From positions 1 to 59,645 of the forward strand of contig CAZVHB010000007.1 in NCBI GenBank assembly GCA_964626965.1: a DNA stretch of 59,645 bases, read 5' to 3'. Numbering within the stretch: position 1 is the first letter of the stretch; every line of letters begins with the position of its first letter. This DNA is from CAZEPT01 sp964626965. GTDB lineage: Bacteria; Patescibacteriota; Minisyncoccia; Phycocordibacterales; UBA9973. The translations under genes and the position numbers were made by a program. Positions 40,409 to 52,500 of this stretch are shown piece after piece. The notes beneath the pieces are model-generated. The model did no database searches, was not told the DNA's origin, and worked only from the letters and a program-made list of their open reading frames with translations.

Positions 40409-40738
40409 ATGAAACAGATTTTCCTTATACTATCTCTTGTATTCTGCATCGAAACCATACATGCACAAAAAACATCCGCCAAAGAAGAATTAACCATTCT
40501 TATCTCGCCCAACCCCTCTCCTAATGGATTTGTAACCGTCGTCGTCAACAAGCCTGTAACCGCCACTATCATTACTATCATTGGCAAACCAATTCGTAAA
40601 AGTTTTGCTATCCCGGCTAACACTGAAACCCGCATTGATTTAAATAACGGTGAAGGAAAAGTCTTCTTGTTGAAGATTGAAAGTAAGGATAGTGATGGTA
40701 AGAGTCAATTTGTAGTTCGAAGAGTTGTTGTGAGTTAA
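40409..40738 (+). CDS. Secreted mini-protein resembling a type IX secretion sorting domain
   Basis: The 109-residue product has a clear signal peptide (MKQIFLILSLVFCIETIHAQ, probable cleavage after HA). The rest is about 85 residues that look like the T9SS type A C-terminal sorting domain of Bacteroidota: LISPNPSPNGFVTVVV, then ITIIGKPIRK and FLLKIESKD, ending in a basic-Val tail. No passenger domain is present. T9SS is not expected in Patescibacteria, so this is either lateral gene transfer or a look-alike beta sandwich. The start at 40409 is chosen for its signal peptide; an earlier in-frame start at 40346 would spoil it. A terminator follows. Confidence 0.65.
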   Translation: MKQIFLILSLVFCIETIHAQKTSAKEELTILISPNPSPNGFVTVVVNKPVTATIITIIGKPIRKSFAIPANTETRIDLNNGEGKVFLLKIESKDSDGKSQFVVRRVVVS

Positions 40739-40752
40739 TAATATGTAAAAGA

Positions 40753-40782
40753 GGGCCGTTCTTAGAACGGCTTTTTTCTTTT
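40753..40782 (+). terminator. Terminator after the 40409 gene
   Basis: GCCGTTC pairs with GAACGGC around TTA and is followed by six T residues. Confidence 0.88.
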
Positions 40783-40795
40783 GCCTCATACGGTG

Positions 40796-40801
40796 TATAC
40801 T
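40796..40801 (+). promoter_or_regulatory. -10 box of the 40810 gene
   Basis: TATACT, preceded by a TG-containing extension, predicts a transcript start at 40808, two bases before the ATG. Confidence 0.5.
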
Positions 40802-40809
40802 GACTCTGT

Positions 40810-41550
40810 ATGAAACTCATTAGTTTAAACACATGGGGTGGTCGGGTTGGTGAGCCACTCCTTAATTTTTTTAAGGAAAATCAAGATATTGATATTTTTT
40901 GTTTGCAAGAAATGTATCACCAAGCGTCTGCTCCAATCGTCGAAGATTTGGGTGATCGGTTAAACCTCGTTTCTGAAATAGAAGCACTTCTACCAGACCA
41001 TAATATGTATTTCCGACCTCATGTGTTCAATCACTTTGGACTTGCTGTATTTATACGTAAGAGCATCCTTGTTACCAAGGAAGGAGATATCTTTGTCTTC
41101 AAAACAAAAGAAGATGGTGAGCAAAATTTTGATGTGAATCACGCTCGGAATTTGCAGTTTGTTGAAATAGAAACTGAACAGGGAAGAAAGACGATTTTAA
41201 ATTTCCATGGATTGTGGAACAATCAAGGTAAATCAGATACAGAAGAGCGACTGGAACAATCACGAAGAATCAAAGAATTTATTGATACAACTTCGGGGAG
41301 TAAGATCTTGTGCGGTGATTTCAATTTGTTACCTGATACAGAGAGTATAAAAATTATTGAAGATACAGGTATGAGAAATTTGATTAAAGAGTATGGTATC
41401 ACATCGACAAGAACAGCACTCTACAAAAAACATGCGAATCCGATACTATTTGCTGACTATGCATTTGTAACTGAAGATATACAGGTAAAAGAATTTAAAG
41501 TACTACCTGACGAAGTTTCTGATCACGCTGCGCTCTATTTGGAATTTTAA
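40810..41550 (+). CDS. Endonuclease/exonuclease/phosphatase family protein
   Basis: This is an EEP-superfamily metal-dependent phosphoesterase. The 246-residue protein has the family motifs in order: LISLNTWGG, FCLQEMY with the metal-binding Glu, NFHGLW, LCGDFNLLPDTE with the catalytic Asp and Asn, and VSDHAAL with the catalytic His at the C-terminus. The substrate (nucleic acid, phosphoinositide or other) cannot be told from this. No signal peptide is present. It lies 10 nt before the HAD phosphatase gene, so the two are probably co-transcribed. Confidence 0.9.
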   Translation: MKLISLNTWGGRVGEPLLNFFKENQDIDIFCLQEMYHQASAPIVEDLGDRLNLVSEIEALLPDHNMYFRPHVFNHFGLAVFIRKSILVTKEGDIFVFKTKEDGEQNFDVNHARNLQFVEIETEQGRKTILNFHGLWNNQGKSDTEERLEQSRRIKEFIDTTSGSKILCGDFNLLPDTESIKIIEDTGMRNLIKEYGITSTRTALYKKHANPILFADYAFVTEDIQVKEFKVLPDEVSDHAALYLEF

Positions 41551-41560
41551 TAAACATAGT

Positions 41561-42187
41561 ATGAAAAAAATTATTATCTTTGATATGGATGGGGTGCTTT
41601 TTAATACGGAACCCGTCTGTTTTGCTTTCAATCAAGAGTCTTTTCCTGGGCTTACATATGAAATGATGTCTGAGGTATTGTGTGGAAATTTTCACGAGCA
41701 GATGGCGCGTCTGACTATTCCAAGGGTTGTTGAATCTCCCGAAGAGAGAGAAGCGCGAGTTACAGTGTATAGAGAGAAGAAAACAGAGTGTCCGCTCTTT
41801 GATGGAATCTTTGAATTACTCTCTGAACTTCACAAAGAAGGACATACCATTGCGCTTAATACCTCTGCGCGGGATGAGTTCTGTTTACCACTCCTCGAAC
41901 GTGCAGACATACTCCCGTTCTTTGATTTCTTGGGAACCAAAGAAGTTTCTAAAAGTAAGGCTGATAAATTTCAACTCATCCAAGAAAAATACAACACGAA
42001 GCCGGAAGATATGATTTTTATTACAGACACGCTCGGTGATGTACGCGAGGCACAAGTCGCCGGCGTTCCGACTATCGCGGTGACGTGGGGCGCCCACAGT
42101 AAAAATTATTTTACTCGCGAACATGTAGAAACTATTGTCGCTATTGTTGACTCTGTTGCTGAATTAAAGTCACTTTTATTAAAATAA
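41561..42187 (+). CDS. HAD-superfamily hydrolase (phosphatase)
   Basis: The 208-residue protein has the HAD motif I FDMDGVLFNTEP with both catalytic Asp residues, motif II ALNTSA, the Lys of motif III in a KADKFQ-like segment, and motif IV FITDTLGDVREA. A helical C1 cap lies between motifs I and II, as in beta-phosphoglucomutase or phosphoglycolate phosphatase relatives. The substrate is unknown. It is followed after 3 nt by a small membrane-protein gene. Confidence 0.9.
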   Translation: MKKIIIFDMDGVLFNTEPVCFAFNQESFPGLTYEMMSEVLCGNFHEQMARLTIPRVVESPEEREARVTVYREKKTECPLFDGIFELLSELHKEGHTIALNTSARDEFCLPLLERADILPFFDFLGTKEVSKSKADKFQLIQEKYNTKPEDMIFITDTLGDVREAQVAGVPTIAVTWGAHSKNYFTREHVETIVAIVDSVAELKSLLLK

Positions 42188-42190
42188 ATT

Positions 42191-42472
42191 ATGAAAAAAA
42201 TTTGGTTCAAAAGAAAACGCTACGGTTGGGGATGGACTCCAGTAACATGGCAAGGTTGGCTTGTTGTGCTTGGGTATATCACCCTTGTTATGACTGTTGT
42301 ATTCATGAGAGAAAAGGCTATTCCAGGAAATCCTGACTCAGGGAGTAACTTTCTGGTATCTGCATTACCAATCTTTGTATTGACTACTATGCTTATGTAT
42401 ATCTGTTACAAAAAAGGAGAAAAACCACGTTGGCAGTGGGGAAAAAGGATAGAAGACGAATCAGAAAGATAA
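42191..42472 (+). CDS. Small membrane protein (93 aa)
   Basis: I do not recognise a named family. The 93-residue product has a basic, Trp-rich N-terminus (RKRYGWGWTPVTWQGW), two membrane segments (about residues 22-40 and 52-70) and a basic tail (KKGEKPRWQWGKR). It is the third gene of the 40810 operon and converges on the permease gene with a 4-nt gap. Confidence 0.7.
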   Translation: MKKIWFKRKRYGWGWTPVTWQGWLVVLGYITLVMTVVFMREKAIPGNPDSGSNFLVSALPIFVLTTMLMYICYKKGEKPRWQWGKRIEDESER

Positions 42473-42476
42473 CTTA

Positions 42477-43490
42477 CTATACTGTACCTTCTCTATAGAT
42501 AACAACGAGTGCCCGGAAGAAACTCACCGCAAGTGGTCCGACGAGTATGCCGACTGGTCCCATAAGCGCAAGACCTCCAAGAACAGAAAAAAGAATAACG
42601 AGCGGTGGTAAGTCTGTTTGTTTACCGACGATGAGTGGATTCAAGAAATTATCAATGGTACCGACAAGTGTCAGTGACCAGATTGAAAGACCGATGGCAT
42701 TACCTGTTGTACTTGTGAGTAAGAGAAAAATAATTGCAGGGACTGCAACGAACGCTGTTCCGATCATTGGTACAAGAGACGCTACTCCGGCAACGACTCC
42801 CCAGAGTGCTGCATGAGGGACACCAAAAAGTGCAAGTCCAATACCCATGAGTAATCCTTGTGCTACTGCGATGATTAAATATCCTTTGATGATACCGTTG
42901 ATGGTTGTGGTAAGTGTATTGAGTAATTGCTCCATGTGTTTGGTGTCGAGAGGACTCATCCGAATGAGTATTTTGCGTAGCGCATGTCCATCTTTGAGAA
43001 AATAAAATATTGTCAGTATGGTCAAGAGGAACATAAAAATCGTATTGAGTGTTGCACTAAAAAATCCTCTGATGTTGGTTGAAAGAGAACTGATGAAGGT
43101 GGTGACTTCGTTTTGAATATTGAAAGCAAATCCCGACGGGAGAAGTCTGTTGATAGAGTCGCCAAGATTTGTGAGGAGTGGTTTGCTGTCTGCAACATTG
43201 AGTGAGAGGTAGAGGTTTTGGAATTGATTAAATACAACAGCTCCTAATGCTAAGAGTGGTCCTCCAAGTACGATAAGAAATACAAGAATGGTCAGGAGTG
43301 ACGCAAGCCAGTTTGATTTATTCGTCACATGTGTGTGTATCCATTCATATGTTGGACGTAAAATAACAGAGAACGCAATACCTAATATGATGATTGTCAG
43401 AAAAGGAAATATAATAGCTAAAACAAACATCGCTGATGCGATGAGTAACCCTAAAAAGAAATATTTTTCTATAAATTGTGTACCTTGCAT
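42477..43490 (-). CDS. AI-2E/PerM family permease
   Basis: The 337-residue protein belongs to the AI-2E (formerly UPF0118/PerM) transporter family, with about seven or eight membrane segments. Recognisable parts are AIIFPFLTIIILGIAFSVILRP at the N-terminus, the extracellular loop, and GVPHAALWGVVAGVASLVPMIGT, then LNPLIVGKQTDLPPLVILFSVLGG and GPVGILVGPL. The transported molecule is not known for most members. The ATG at 43490 is chosen because a -10 box gives a 2-nt leader; a start at 43508 would add six residues. It is divergent from the giant surface-protein gene. Confidence 0.9.
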   Translation of the reverse strand: MQGTQFIEKYFFLGLLIASAMFVLAIIFPFLTIIILGIAFSVILRPTYEWIHTHVTNKSNWLASLLTILVFLIVLGGPLLALGAVVFNQFQNLYLSLNVADSKPLLTNLGDSINRLLPSGFAFNIQNEVTTFISSLSTNIRGFFSATLNTIFMFLLTILTIFYFLKDGHALRKILIRMSPLDTKHMEQLLNTLTTTINGIIKGYLIIAVAQGLLMGIGLALFGVPHAALWGVVAGVASLVPMIGTAFVAVPAIIFLLLTSTTGNAIGLSIWSLTLVGTIDNFLNPLIVGKQTDLPPLVILFSVLGGLALMGPVGILVGPLAVSFFRALVVIYREGTV

Positions 43491-43498
43491 ATGTGCAT

Positions 43499-43504
43499 AG
43501 TGTA
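43499..43504 (-). promoter_or_regulatory. -10 box of the permease gene
   Basis: On the minus strand it reads TACACT and predicts a start at 43492, two bases before the ATG. Confidence 0.45.
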
Positions 43505-43582
43505 CCACGTATTCTTAAAAAAGAGTTAAAAAACTACACTGTGTGAGAAAAATAGCCCTAGATGAGAACCTCATTTTTGTGA

Positions 43583-43588
43583 TATACT
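43583..43588 (+). promoter_or_regulatory. -10 box of the giant surface-protein gene (leaderless)
   Basis: TTGTGATATACT carries a TG-type extension and predicts a transcript start at 43595, the A of the ATG. Confidence 0.6.
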
Positions 43589-43594
43589 TTCTTT

Positions 43595-46500
43595 ATGATT
43601 CTGTCTTTTTTGCAAAAAAAAATAAAAAACAAAAAACAAAAGACGGATAGAAAATCCCTTGGTTCTGTACGATCGATGCAAGATATTTTTTTTGATTCAA
43701 AAAGAAGGTTTGTTTCTTTTAAGAAAAAACATTGGATTATTAAAATAAATAAAGCTCCTTTTTTTTACCTTTTAGAAAATAAAGAAACTGTAAAAAGGTG
43801 TGCTATTTTTCTGTTGATTATTTTCATGCTTGGATTATTTTCTCCATTTACTGATGCAAATGTTTCGACATTTTATCCATCTACGTGTCTTGGTGGATGG
43901 GAACATCCTGAAAATGCTATCGGCGAACCATCTCTCAGTCAGAAATCTCACATAGAAGATTTTACCTTAGGTAATTCAGCGCGTCTCCATCAAACAAATG
44001 CGTCACTGTATTGTGGTGGTTTCAAGGGTTCTGTTCCACTTAATACAACTCCAAAAAAATTTCAACTTTCCTTTGGGTGGTCAGTCGATGATGGTACTGT
44101 AGTGCATCCTGAAGTGAGACCATTTGAACCTGTGTTCAATAGTTCAAGTACAACAGTGCTTACACCGAGTGAAGTAGTTACCCCTACAGTGGATGTTGAA
44201 ACAACTGAAGTTGAAGTGGTTGAAATTACTCCTTCTATAGATACATCAGTTGAAACCACGCAAGCACCAAGTGTGGTTGAAGTGCCTCCAGCTGTAATAA
44301 CACCAGAAACTCCCGCTGTTGTTACAGAGAGTGGTCCTCTTTCATTTTTAAAAAACATACTATTGAAAACAGTATTTGCGCAAGAAATAGAAAGTACTCC
44401 TGCTCCAGTAGAAAGTAGTGATACAATCCAAGCAACTCCTGTTGATGAGAGTATTGCCAACACACCAACAGAGCAAGTAATTTATTTAAATGAGACACCA
44501 GAAGAGACACCAGAAGTAACTCCAGAGGTAACACCTTCTCCTGAAGGAGTAATTAATTCGCCAGAAACAAATAATACGCTACTGTCTATCGATAGTATAC
44601 AAGCTCCACCTGTTGCTGTTGAAACACCAGCTGATGCATTTCTTGAAGTTCAGTACACGCTTGACGGAATAGAATGGAAAACACTCGGTACTGTTTCTCG
44701 GAGTGCTTGGAAAAACGTGACATTTGATATTCCGTTGAATGAATGGGAAAACTTGGATCATCTGCAAGTATCACTTAAAACATTGCCAAGTTTTGATACG
44801 ACGCCAACAGTGTATCTCGATAGTATGACGTTGAGTGTTGAGTATGATGAGATCCAAGGTGAAGTAGTTCCACCGACCGTTATCTTGAAAGACGCGAGTA
44901 GTATGATTTCTGGTAAAAAGGATTTTACACAAGGCGATGAAGTTGAATTTATTATATCTACTCCATACTTAGAAGTAGAAGATTTAAAAAATTTAGTAAA
45001 AGCTGGAACGGCTGAGATACTAGAAGATCATGCTGGTGTGCTCGATGATCGTCTGATTGATTTAAATATAGAAAATCAAAATAACAAAAGTCAATTGGAT
45101 ATTATAAAACAAAGTATTCAACCAACAATCAACCAGATTATTGATTCGGTTCCCAATACGACATCACTTGTCCCTTCACCAGAATCTTTTGTCGTCCCTG
45201 TAGTCGAGTCACCTGTTGAAGTCATTGAAATCACATCACCTGAAGCATTAGTTCTACCTGTTCCAGAAAAAGAGAGTACGTCTCCTACGCAAACTCCTGT
45301 ACAGAAAATGACAGAGCTAAACCCACTCTCTTTTCAACCTCTCATTCCGAGAGTCCATGCGCAAGAAATATCCGAAGCTTCAGAAACACCAGAAATAACA
45401 GCTCTGGTGTTTGACAATAATGGTGAAGTGACTGATATAGGAACACATATTGAAACAGTTCTTGTTGGAGGTACTGAAAAACAACGTGTCCGGATCGATA
45501 AACCAAAGCGTGAATTTAAACCCGGAAGGTATACGTTAAAAGTGACGTTGATGACAGTAAATGCAACAATTATTTCTACGCAAGATTTTACGTGGGGTGT
45601 ACTTGCGATAAACGTTGATAAGTCTGTCTATCAAGGAGGTGATGATGCCTATTTACAGATGGGTGTACTTACTGATCACGGTCATACAATATGTAACGCT
45701 GACTTAGATCTTATTATAAAAACACCAAACGGTGCGACTACTCACCTCACCACTGATGACAAATCTATTATTCGAGATCCCGAGTGTGGACCAGATAATG
45801 TGATTGATGTTCCAGACTATCATGCCGAGTATCATGTTCCAAATCAGGTAGGTGTGTATGAAATGACACTGACTGCGGTAACTATGAATGGGACAAAAAC
45901 CATTATTGATCATTTCACTGTTGAGGAAAATCCACTAGTCACTGTGAGTCGTACTGGTCCAACACGTATCTATCCTGTTGCAAATTATCCTGTGACACTT
46001 TCTGTTACGTCGCCCGTGAATTGGTCTGGATCGATTATCGAGAAAGTTCCAGTAAGTTTTGGTGTTTTACAACCAATACATAGTTTGGGTTATGATGCCG
46101 TAGAAACACAAGGTGTTGAAAAAATTATTACCTGGCATGTAGATTTGCAGGCAGGAGAGAAAAAAACTCTTGGATATATTTTTGATGCACCAAATATTTC
46201 TCCTGAATTTTATTTACTTGGGCCACTTGAATTGTACGCAGAGAATATAAGTACTCCAGTTTTTTCTGAATCTCGAAATTGGCAAATTGCTTCTGATGCG
46301 GCATGTAATGCTACCGGTACTGGTACCTGGGGTGGAACCGATACAGCGAACTTTGCTAATTGTACCGGAGCTGCTTCTGGTGGAACCGGAACAGGGAATC
46401 GACCCGGAGCTGGTGATGATCTAACTATTGATGCTGGCGTCACAGTGACACTTGATGTAAGTGCCACTGTCAATACACTTACTATTGCTGACCCAACAAC

Positions 46501-49500
46501 AGCAAATGGACTTTCTATTAGCACCACGAGAACCCTTACTGTAACTGGTGCAGTTACGTATACGGCAAATACTCAAGCCAATGCCCAGACGATAACTATG
46601 AATGGTACAGGTGGAGTTACTGCCGCGTCTTTAACAATTCCAGCTCCCACTGGTACAGGTTCATCTCTCGTGACGTGTGCTGGATCCGCAACGGGAACGT
46701 TTAGTACATCAGGGGCAGTTTCTATTACCGGAAATTCTACAACCACTGGGGCAGTAACTCTCGGTATGCTCACGTGCACACTCACGGTGAATGGTCTTTT
46801 GACGATTACAGGCGGAACAAACGGAACAGGCGCCGCGAGTGTGACTGCAAGTACTGGGACTATCACAACGTCTGCGGGGATAACCTTTGCTGGTACTGCT
46901 GCAAATGCAAAATTTACAACTACTGGTGCAGCGATACATCATTTCTCTGGAACACACAGTGCTGGGGGGACTGTGTCGTATAACGGCGGTACTTCATTTA
47001 GGCTAACAGGAACATCTACGCTCAATGGCGCGTATACATTTCCCGCTGTTCAGGTAAACAGCGGGACGACAACGCTCGGTGTGGGGAGTATTGTGTTTGG
47101 TGGAGGTACAACTATTGCAAATGGAGCGACCTTGACACTTGGAAACTTTGCCTGGACAATGAACAATACAATTTCTATTACTGGAACACTCACTGGTGGT
47201 ACTGGTTCTACTGGGACGTATGGTTTTGCGAGTACTATTACGGTAAACTCTGGAGGAGTATTCGATCTTACCCCAGGAACACATGCGAAAACGTATGGGG
47301 GTGCCTCGCATGTGATGAACGGGACAACGTGGAATACAGGTACGGGTACTGATACACTTGTAGGTACTGGGACAAATACCCTTACTGGTTCTTCGGCGAT
47401 GACTTGGGGTGGAACATTGACTATCCCCACCAACAAAACGCTCACTAATAGTAATACAAATACAGTGACTATCGGAGCACTCTCTATCGCAAACCCCGTA
47501 GCTGCAAATGCAATGTCTCTCACGACTGCATCTACGACAACAGTCACTGGTGCGATTACGTACACAGCAAATAGTACTGCAAACGCTCAGACGATTACTA
47601 TGAACGGGACAGCCAATCTTAATGCGGGTAGTTTGACTATCCCTGCTCCAACGAGTACTGGTGGTCCTCGTGTGACGTGCGCGGCATCTGCTACGGGAAC
47701 ATTTACTATTTCAGGTGCGCTCTCTATTACAGGAAACTCAACGACTACTGGTTCAGTGCTTATGGGGATGCTTACCTGTACACTTTCTGTCACTGGTCTC
47801 ACGACAATTACTGGAGGTTCAAATGGAACAGGAAACGCGAGTATTACTTCTTCAACAGGAGTAATTACGACTGCCGGGGGAGTCACCTTTGCCGGAACTG
47901 CAGCGAATGCCAGAATTACGACCACTGGTGCAGGGACATGGAATAATACGGGAACTATCAGTAGTGGAGGAACAATTTCAGTAAACGCGAACACGACGAC
48001 TGTTTTTACAGGAACATCAGCGATTAACGGAGCATATACATTAACAAAAGTAACTATCAGTACTGGAACAACAACACTCGGTGCAGGAACCATAACTTTT
48101 TCAGGAACGTCGAGCATCGCAAACGGCGCAACGCTTTCTTTGGGTAATTTTGCATTTACTATGTCAGGTGCACTGACTATTGGTTCAGGGACGAGTGGAA
48201 CTCTTTCTGTTGCAGGGGCGGGAAATACTGGAACGTATACATTTTCAAATGCGATCACAGTGAACGCTGGGGGTATTTTTAATCTTTCGACAGGCACACA
48301 CGCGAACACATTTTCTCAATCTGGTACGACCGTGAGTCATAGTGGTACTACATTCAACACCGGAACAGGAGCCACATCGGTTTCGAGCAGTCTTCTTTTA
48401 GCAGGTTCAAGTGCTATGACTTTTGGCGGGACGGTGACATTGGCTAATGGTGCAACTTTTACAAATGGAAATTCAAATACAGTTACCCTGGCTGCATTTA
48501 CTTTAAGTAATGCATCATCTAATACATCCCTAGATTTATCGACAGGCTCTACGACTACTGTCTCTGGAGCAATTACGTACAATACTAATAGTGGTGGAAA
48601 TGCACAGTCAATCAATCTTAATGGTACTGCAAATTTAAATGCCGGTTCTATTACTATGAATGCGCAAACAGGAACTAATGGATCTCAATCTATCCTACAA
48701 GCAGCAGCTTCTGCCTCTGGGACGGTAACTGTTTCTGGTGCTACGACCATCACTGGGTCTGCTTCTACCTCAAACTTTTCTAGAATAGATTTTGGTGTGA
48801 GTGCGAATACTGCTAATTTTACTACAGGTTCTCTCTCTATTGTGGGGGGAGCTAGTTCACCAGCATTTTTGGCCATGAGAACAGGAACACTAACCGTTAA
48901 TGGGAATGTAACCTTTTCAGGAACCGCAGCTAATGCTCAGTTGACTTCTCTCTACGCTACTCCAATTATTTTAAATAACTGTACGATGAGTGCAGGTGGT
49001 ACAGTTTCTATTACGTCTTCGACTGTGAGTACCTCTGGTACTACAGCGCTTAACGGAGGATACACATTACCAACGCTCTCTGTTACTGGAGGAACTACAA
49101 CTACAGGAGCTACAACAACAGTAACTGGAGCTCTCGCTGTTGCCAATAGTGCGACGCTGTCTCTCGGTAACTTTGCATTTACCGCATCGAGTACAACGAC
49201 AGTCGGTACGGGTACGAGTGGTATTATTTCTGTCGCTGGTGCTGGGTCAACAGGGACGTATACATTTACTGGAAACATTGCCGTAAACGCTGGAGGTACA
49301 TTTAATCTTTCGACTGGAACTCATGCGAAAAGTTACGGAGGGACATCTATAGCTCATAGTGGAAGCACATTTAATACAGGAACAGGAACAGAAACAATTA
49401 CCGGAACGGGAACACTGACTCTTTCTGGATCTTCGGCGATGACGTTTGGTGGTGCAATGGCTGTACCTACAAATAAAACTTTGACGAATAGTAATACAAA

Positions 49501-52500
49501 TACGGTAACTATCGCGTCTTTGAATATGGATAATCCAGTAGCCGCAAATAATCTATCTCTCACGACAGGTTCTAATACAAACATTTCTGGGTCACTTACC
49601 TTTACTGCAAATAGTACTGCAAACGCGCAGACAATAACAATGAATGGTACTGCGAATCTTACTGTGGCTGCTCTTTCTATCCCTGCACCGACGTCTACCG
49701 GTGCATCAAATATTACCTGTGCAAGTGGTTCTGGTACATTGTCTGTATGGTTGGGTTCAACTGATATTACTGGGAACTCAACATCTACTGGTGGAGTTAC
49801 ACTTGCGATGAGTACGTGTACTCTTTCTATGAAAACTGCATTAATTACTGGTGGTAGTAATGGTACAGGCGTTGCGAAAATTACTTCAAGTACTGGAGTA
49901 ATTACTACGACTAGTGGTATATCATTTGCAGGTACTGCCGCAAATGCACAAATCACTACAACCGGTGCTGGGACAATTAATCTTACGGGTGCCGCAATTA
50001 ACTCAGGAGGAACTCTCTCAATTAACTCAGCAACTGACCTCGTGTCAACGGGAACATCTTCTATCTATGATACACGTACTTTTGGAATCGTACACGTAAA
50101 TTCCGGCACACTGACACTCCGTGGTGCTGAAACATTTGCAGGAGCACTTACTATTGGAAGTGGGGCGACGCTGATGTTTGACGGCTATGCGTTTACGGCA
50201 AGTAGTACTACAGATGTCAGTGGCTCTCTCTTGTGTCCTACCGCTGCGACCTGTACTGGGCTTAAAACTTTTAGTGGACTTGTAACAAATATGAGTGGTG
50301 GAACAATTGATCTCACTCCTGCTTCGGTTGTTGCAACAACGGAATTTAGGGGTGGAATTACTGCAGATAGTGGCGCACTGGTTACAGATTTTGGAACAGG
50401 TTCAACTATTTTTACTACTTCTGATCAGTCTCTTAGTGGCCCAGAACCAATCACATTTGGCGGTACTGTGACTTTATCGAGTAATCTGAATCTTGATATG
50501 AATACGATGCTTGTATATATGAATAATCTATATATAGAACGGGGAGATACTACAGTAAACATACTAGATTCTGGACTTGCTTTGACAGGCGATATTGATT
50601 TTGAAGCAAATGCAATGGCGGGTACAGCGCAACGTATTCGTTTAGATGCTGGGGGAAATATCGTTGCTGATAGAATTACCATGCCTGCCACCACAAGTAC
50701 GGGAACTGCAACGATTGACTGTACCTCTGGCTCGTATGGTACGGTTACTACAACAGGACCTCTTTCTATTACTGGATCAAGTACAGCCAGTGGGGGAACC
50801 TCAAGTATTGATTTTGGGACTACTGCTTCTTCATGCGCTCTGTATACGGAAGCGGGTCTTACTTTGGCTGGTGGGTCTACTGGTATCGCTTCTTTTGTGA
50901 TGGGGGACGGAGGTGCAACTCTATATGGGAACGTTACCTTTGGGACAGCTGGAAACATAACTCGATCGATTATCAGTGATGTATCGTCTGGTACAAACTT
51001 CAATCTCGGTCTTGGTTCTTTTGGTCCATATGGGACAGTAACTTTCAATAGTGCAACAGTAACAAATGTATTTGATGTTGAGTCTATTGATGGTTCATAT
51101 GCTTTTGAAGAGTTTGTCATGTATGCTGATACTACGTTAGGTGCTGATGTGTCTGTTTTGGGAAATTTATCAGTCACGAGTGGTACTACCTTGATGCTTG
51201 GTGGATTTTTGTTTACTGTTCTTGGAACTACCGGTGTTGATGGTACGATAACGTGTCCTGTCGCTGCGACATGTACCGGCTTAAAAACTTTTTCTGGACA
51301 AATGAGTATCAACTCCGGTGGTCTGGTGGATTTAGCTCCAGGGTCTGTTGATCCGAGTCTTGAATTTAATAATGGTATTTTTGCACATATAAGTTCTAGT
51401 GCGAGTATTAATTTTGGAACAGGAGCGACTGTGTTCAGTGGAAATCAATCACTGACCGGTGCTCAGTATATGACATTTAATGGTCCTGTAACAGTTGGAG
51501 GATTTGCTACGACACTCACAAATAGTGTCACATCACGACGTGTTACTTTTGGTGACACGGTGGATGGTTTTAATAGTAGTGCTGTATTTGCCACAGGGGC
51601 GGGTTCTATCACACGTTTTAGAAGTATGGTTATGACCACTGGAAATTTAGTGCCTTCCGCTTCTGCTCATGATATAGAAATGGATTCAAACAATGCTAAT
51701 TTGAAAAGCCCAACAACGAATCCTTACTATAATTTGATTGTAGGTAGTTCTACTCGAACATCAGACGGAGCTGTATCTGTTTCTAATACATTGACACTAA
51801 CAGGTGGAACCGTCGATACAAATAGTTCTTTCAATTACGCTCTTACTATTAAAGATTTAGCACTCACGAGTGGAACTCTTGCTGGGAATGCATCAACAAT
51901 CACCGTGACAGGTAACTGGACAAATTCTGGTACATTTACTGCTGGTACTTCGACGGTCCTGATGAATGGTGGTGCAACGACCACTGTTACTGGTACGACA
52001 AGTTTTTATAATTTAACAATTACACATACGGGAGCTAAGCAAGTAAATTTTGCAACGTCAGGTGCACCTGTATTTACAATCACTGGGACATTTACTGCAA
52101 CAGGACATGTTGGTGCACTCGTAAAATTGTATTCTGATGCAAGTCCAACACAGTGGCATTTTCACCCAACAGGTACTGCGAGTGTTGATTATGTTGAAGC
52201 AAAAGATAGTGTCTGTGATTCAGGATCCGTGCAAGTTTCCAAGACTAATTTTACTGATGGTCTGAATAATGGTTTTTGTTGGATTGATGCTGCGCTATCT
52301 TTTGATATCAATGATGAAACTATCGGCTTTGGATCACTCTCAACATCAGCTGCACGATATGCAACAGGCGATACTCTCGGATCCGCTTCTGAAGTTGAAG
52401 CTCATAATTTTACAGTAAATGCAATTTCTCCTGGAGGGTATGTAGTCACTGCATATGGTCCAAGTTTGACGCGTATTGGTAGTGCAGATGTGGTAACAGC

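Noticed and set aside
46210..51312. Long open frames on the minus strand inside the giant gene (up to 295 codons, V/P-rich).
   Set aside because: They mirror the Thr/Gly-rich repeats of the plus-strand gene, have no promoter or ribosome-binding site and repeat with the same 1-kb period.
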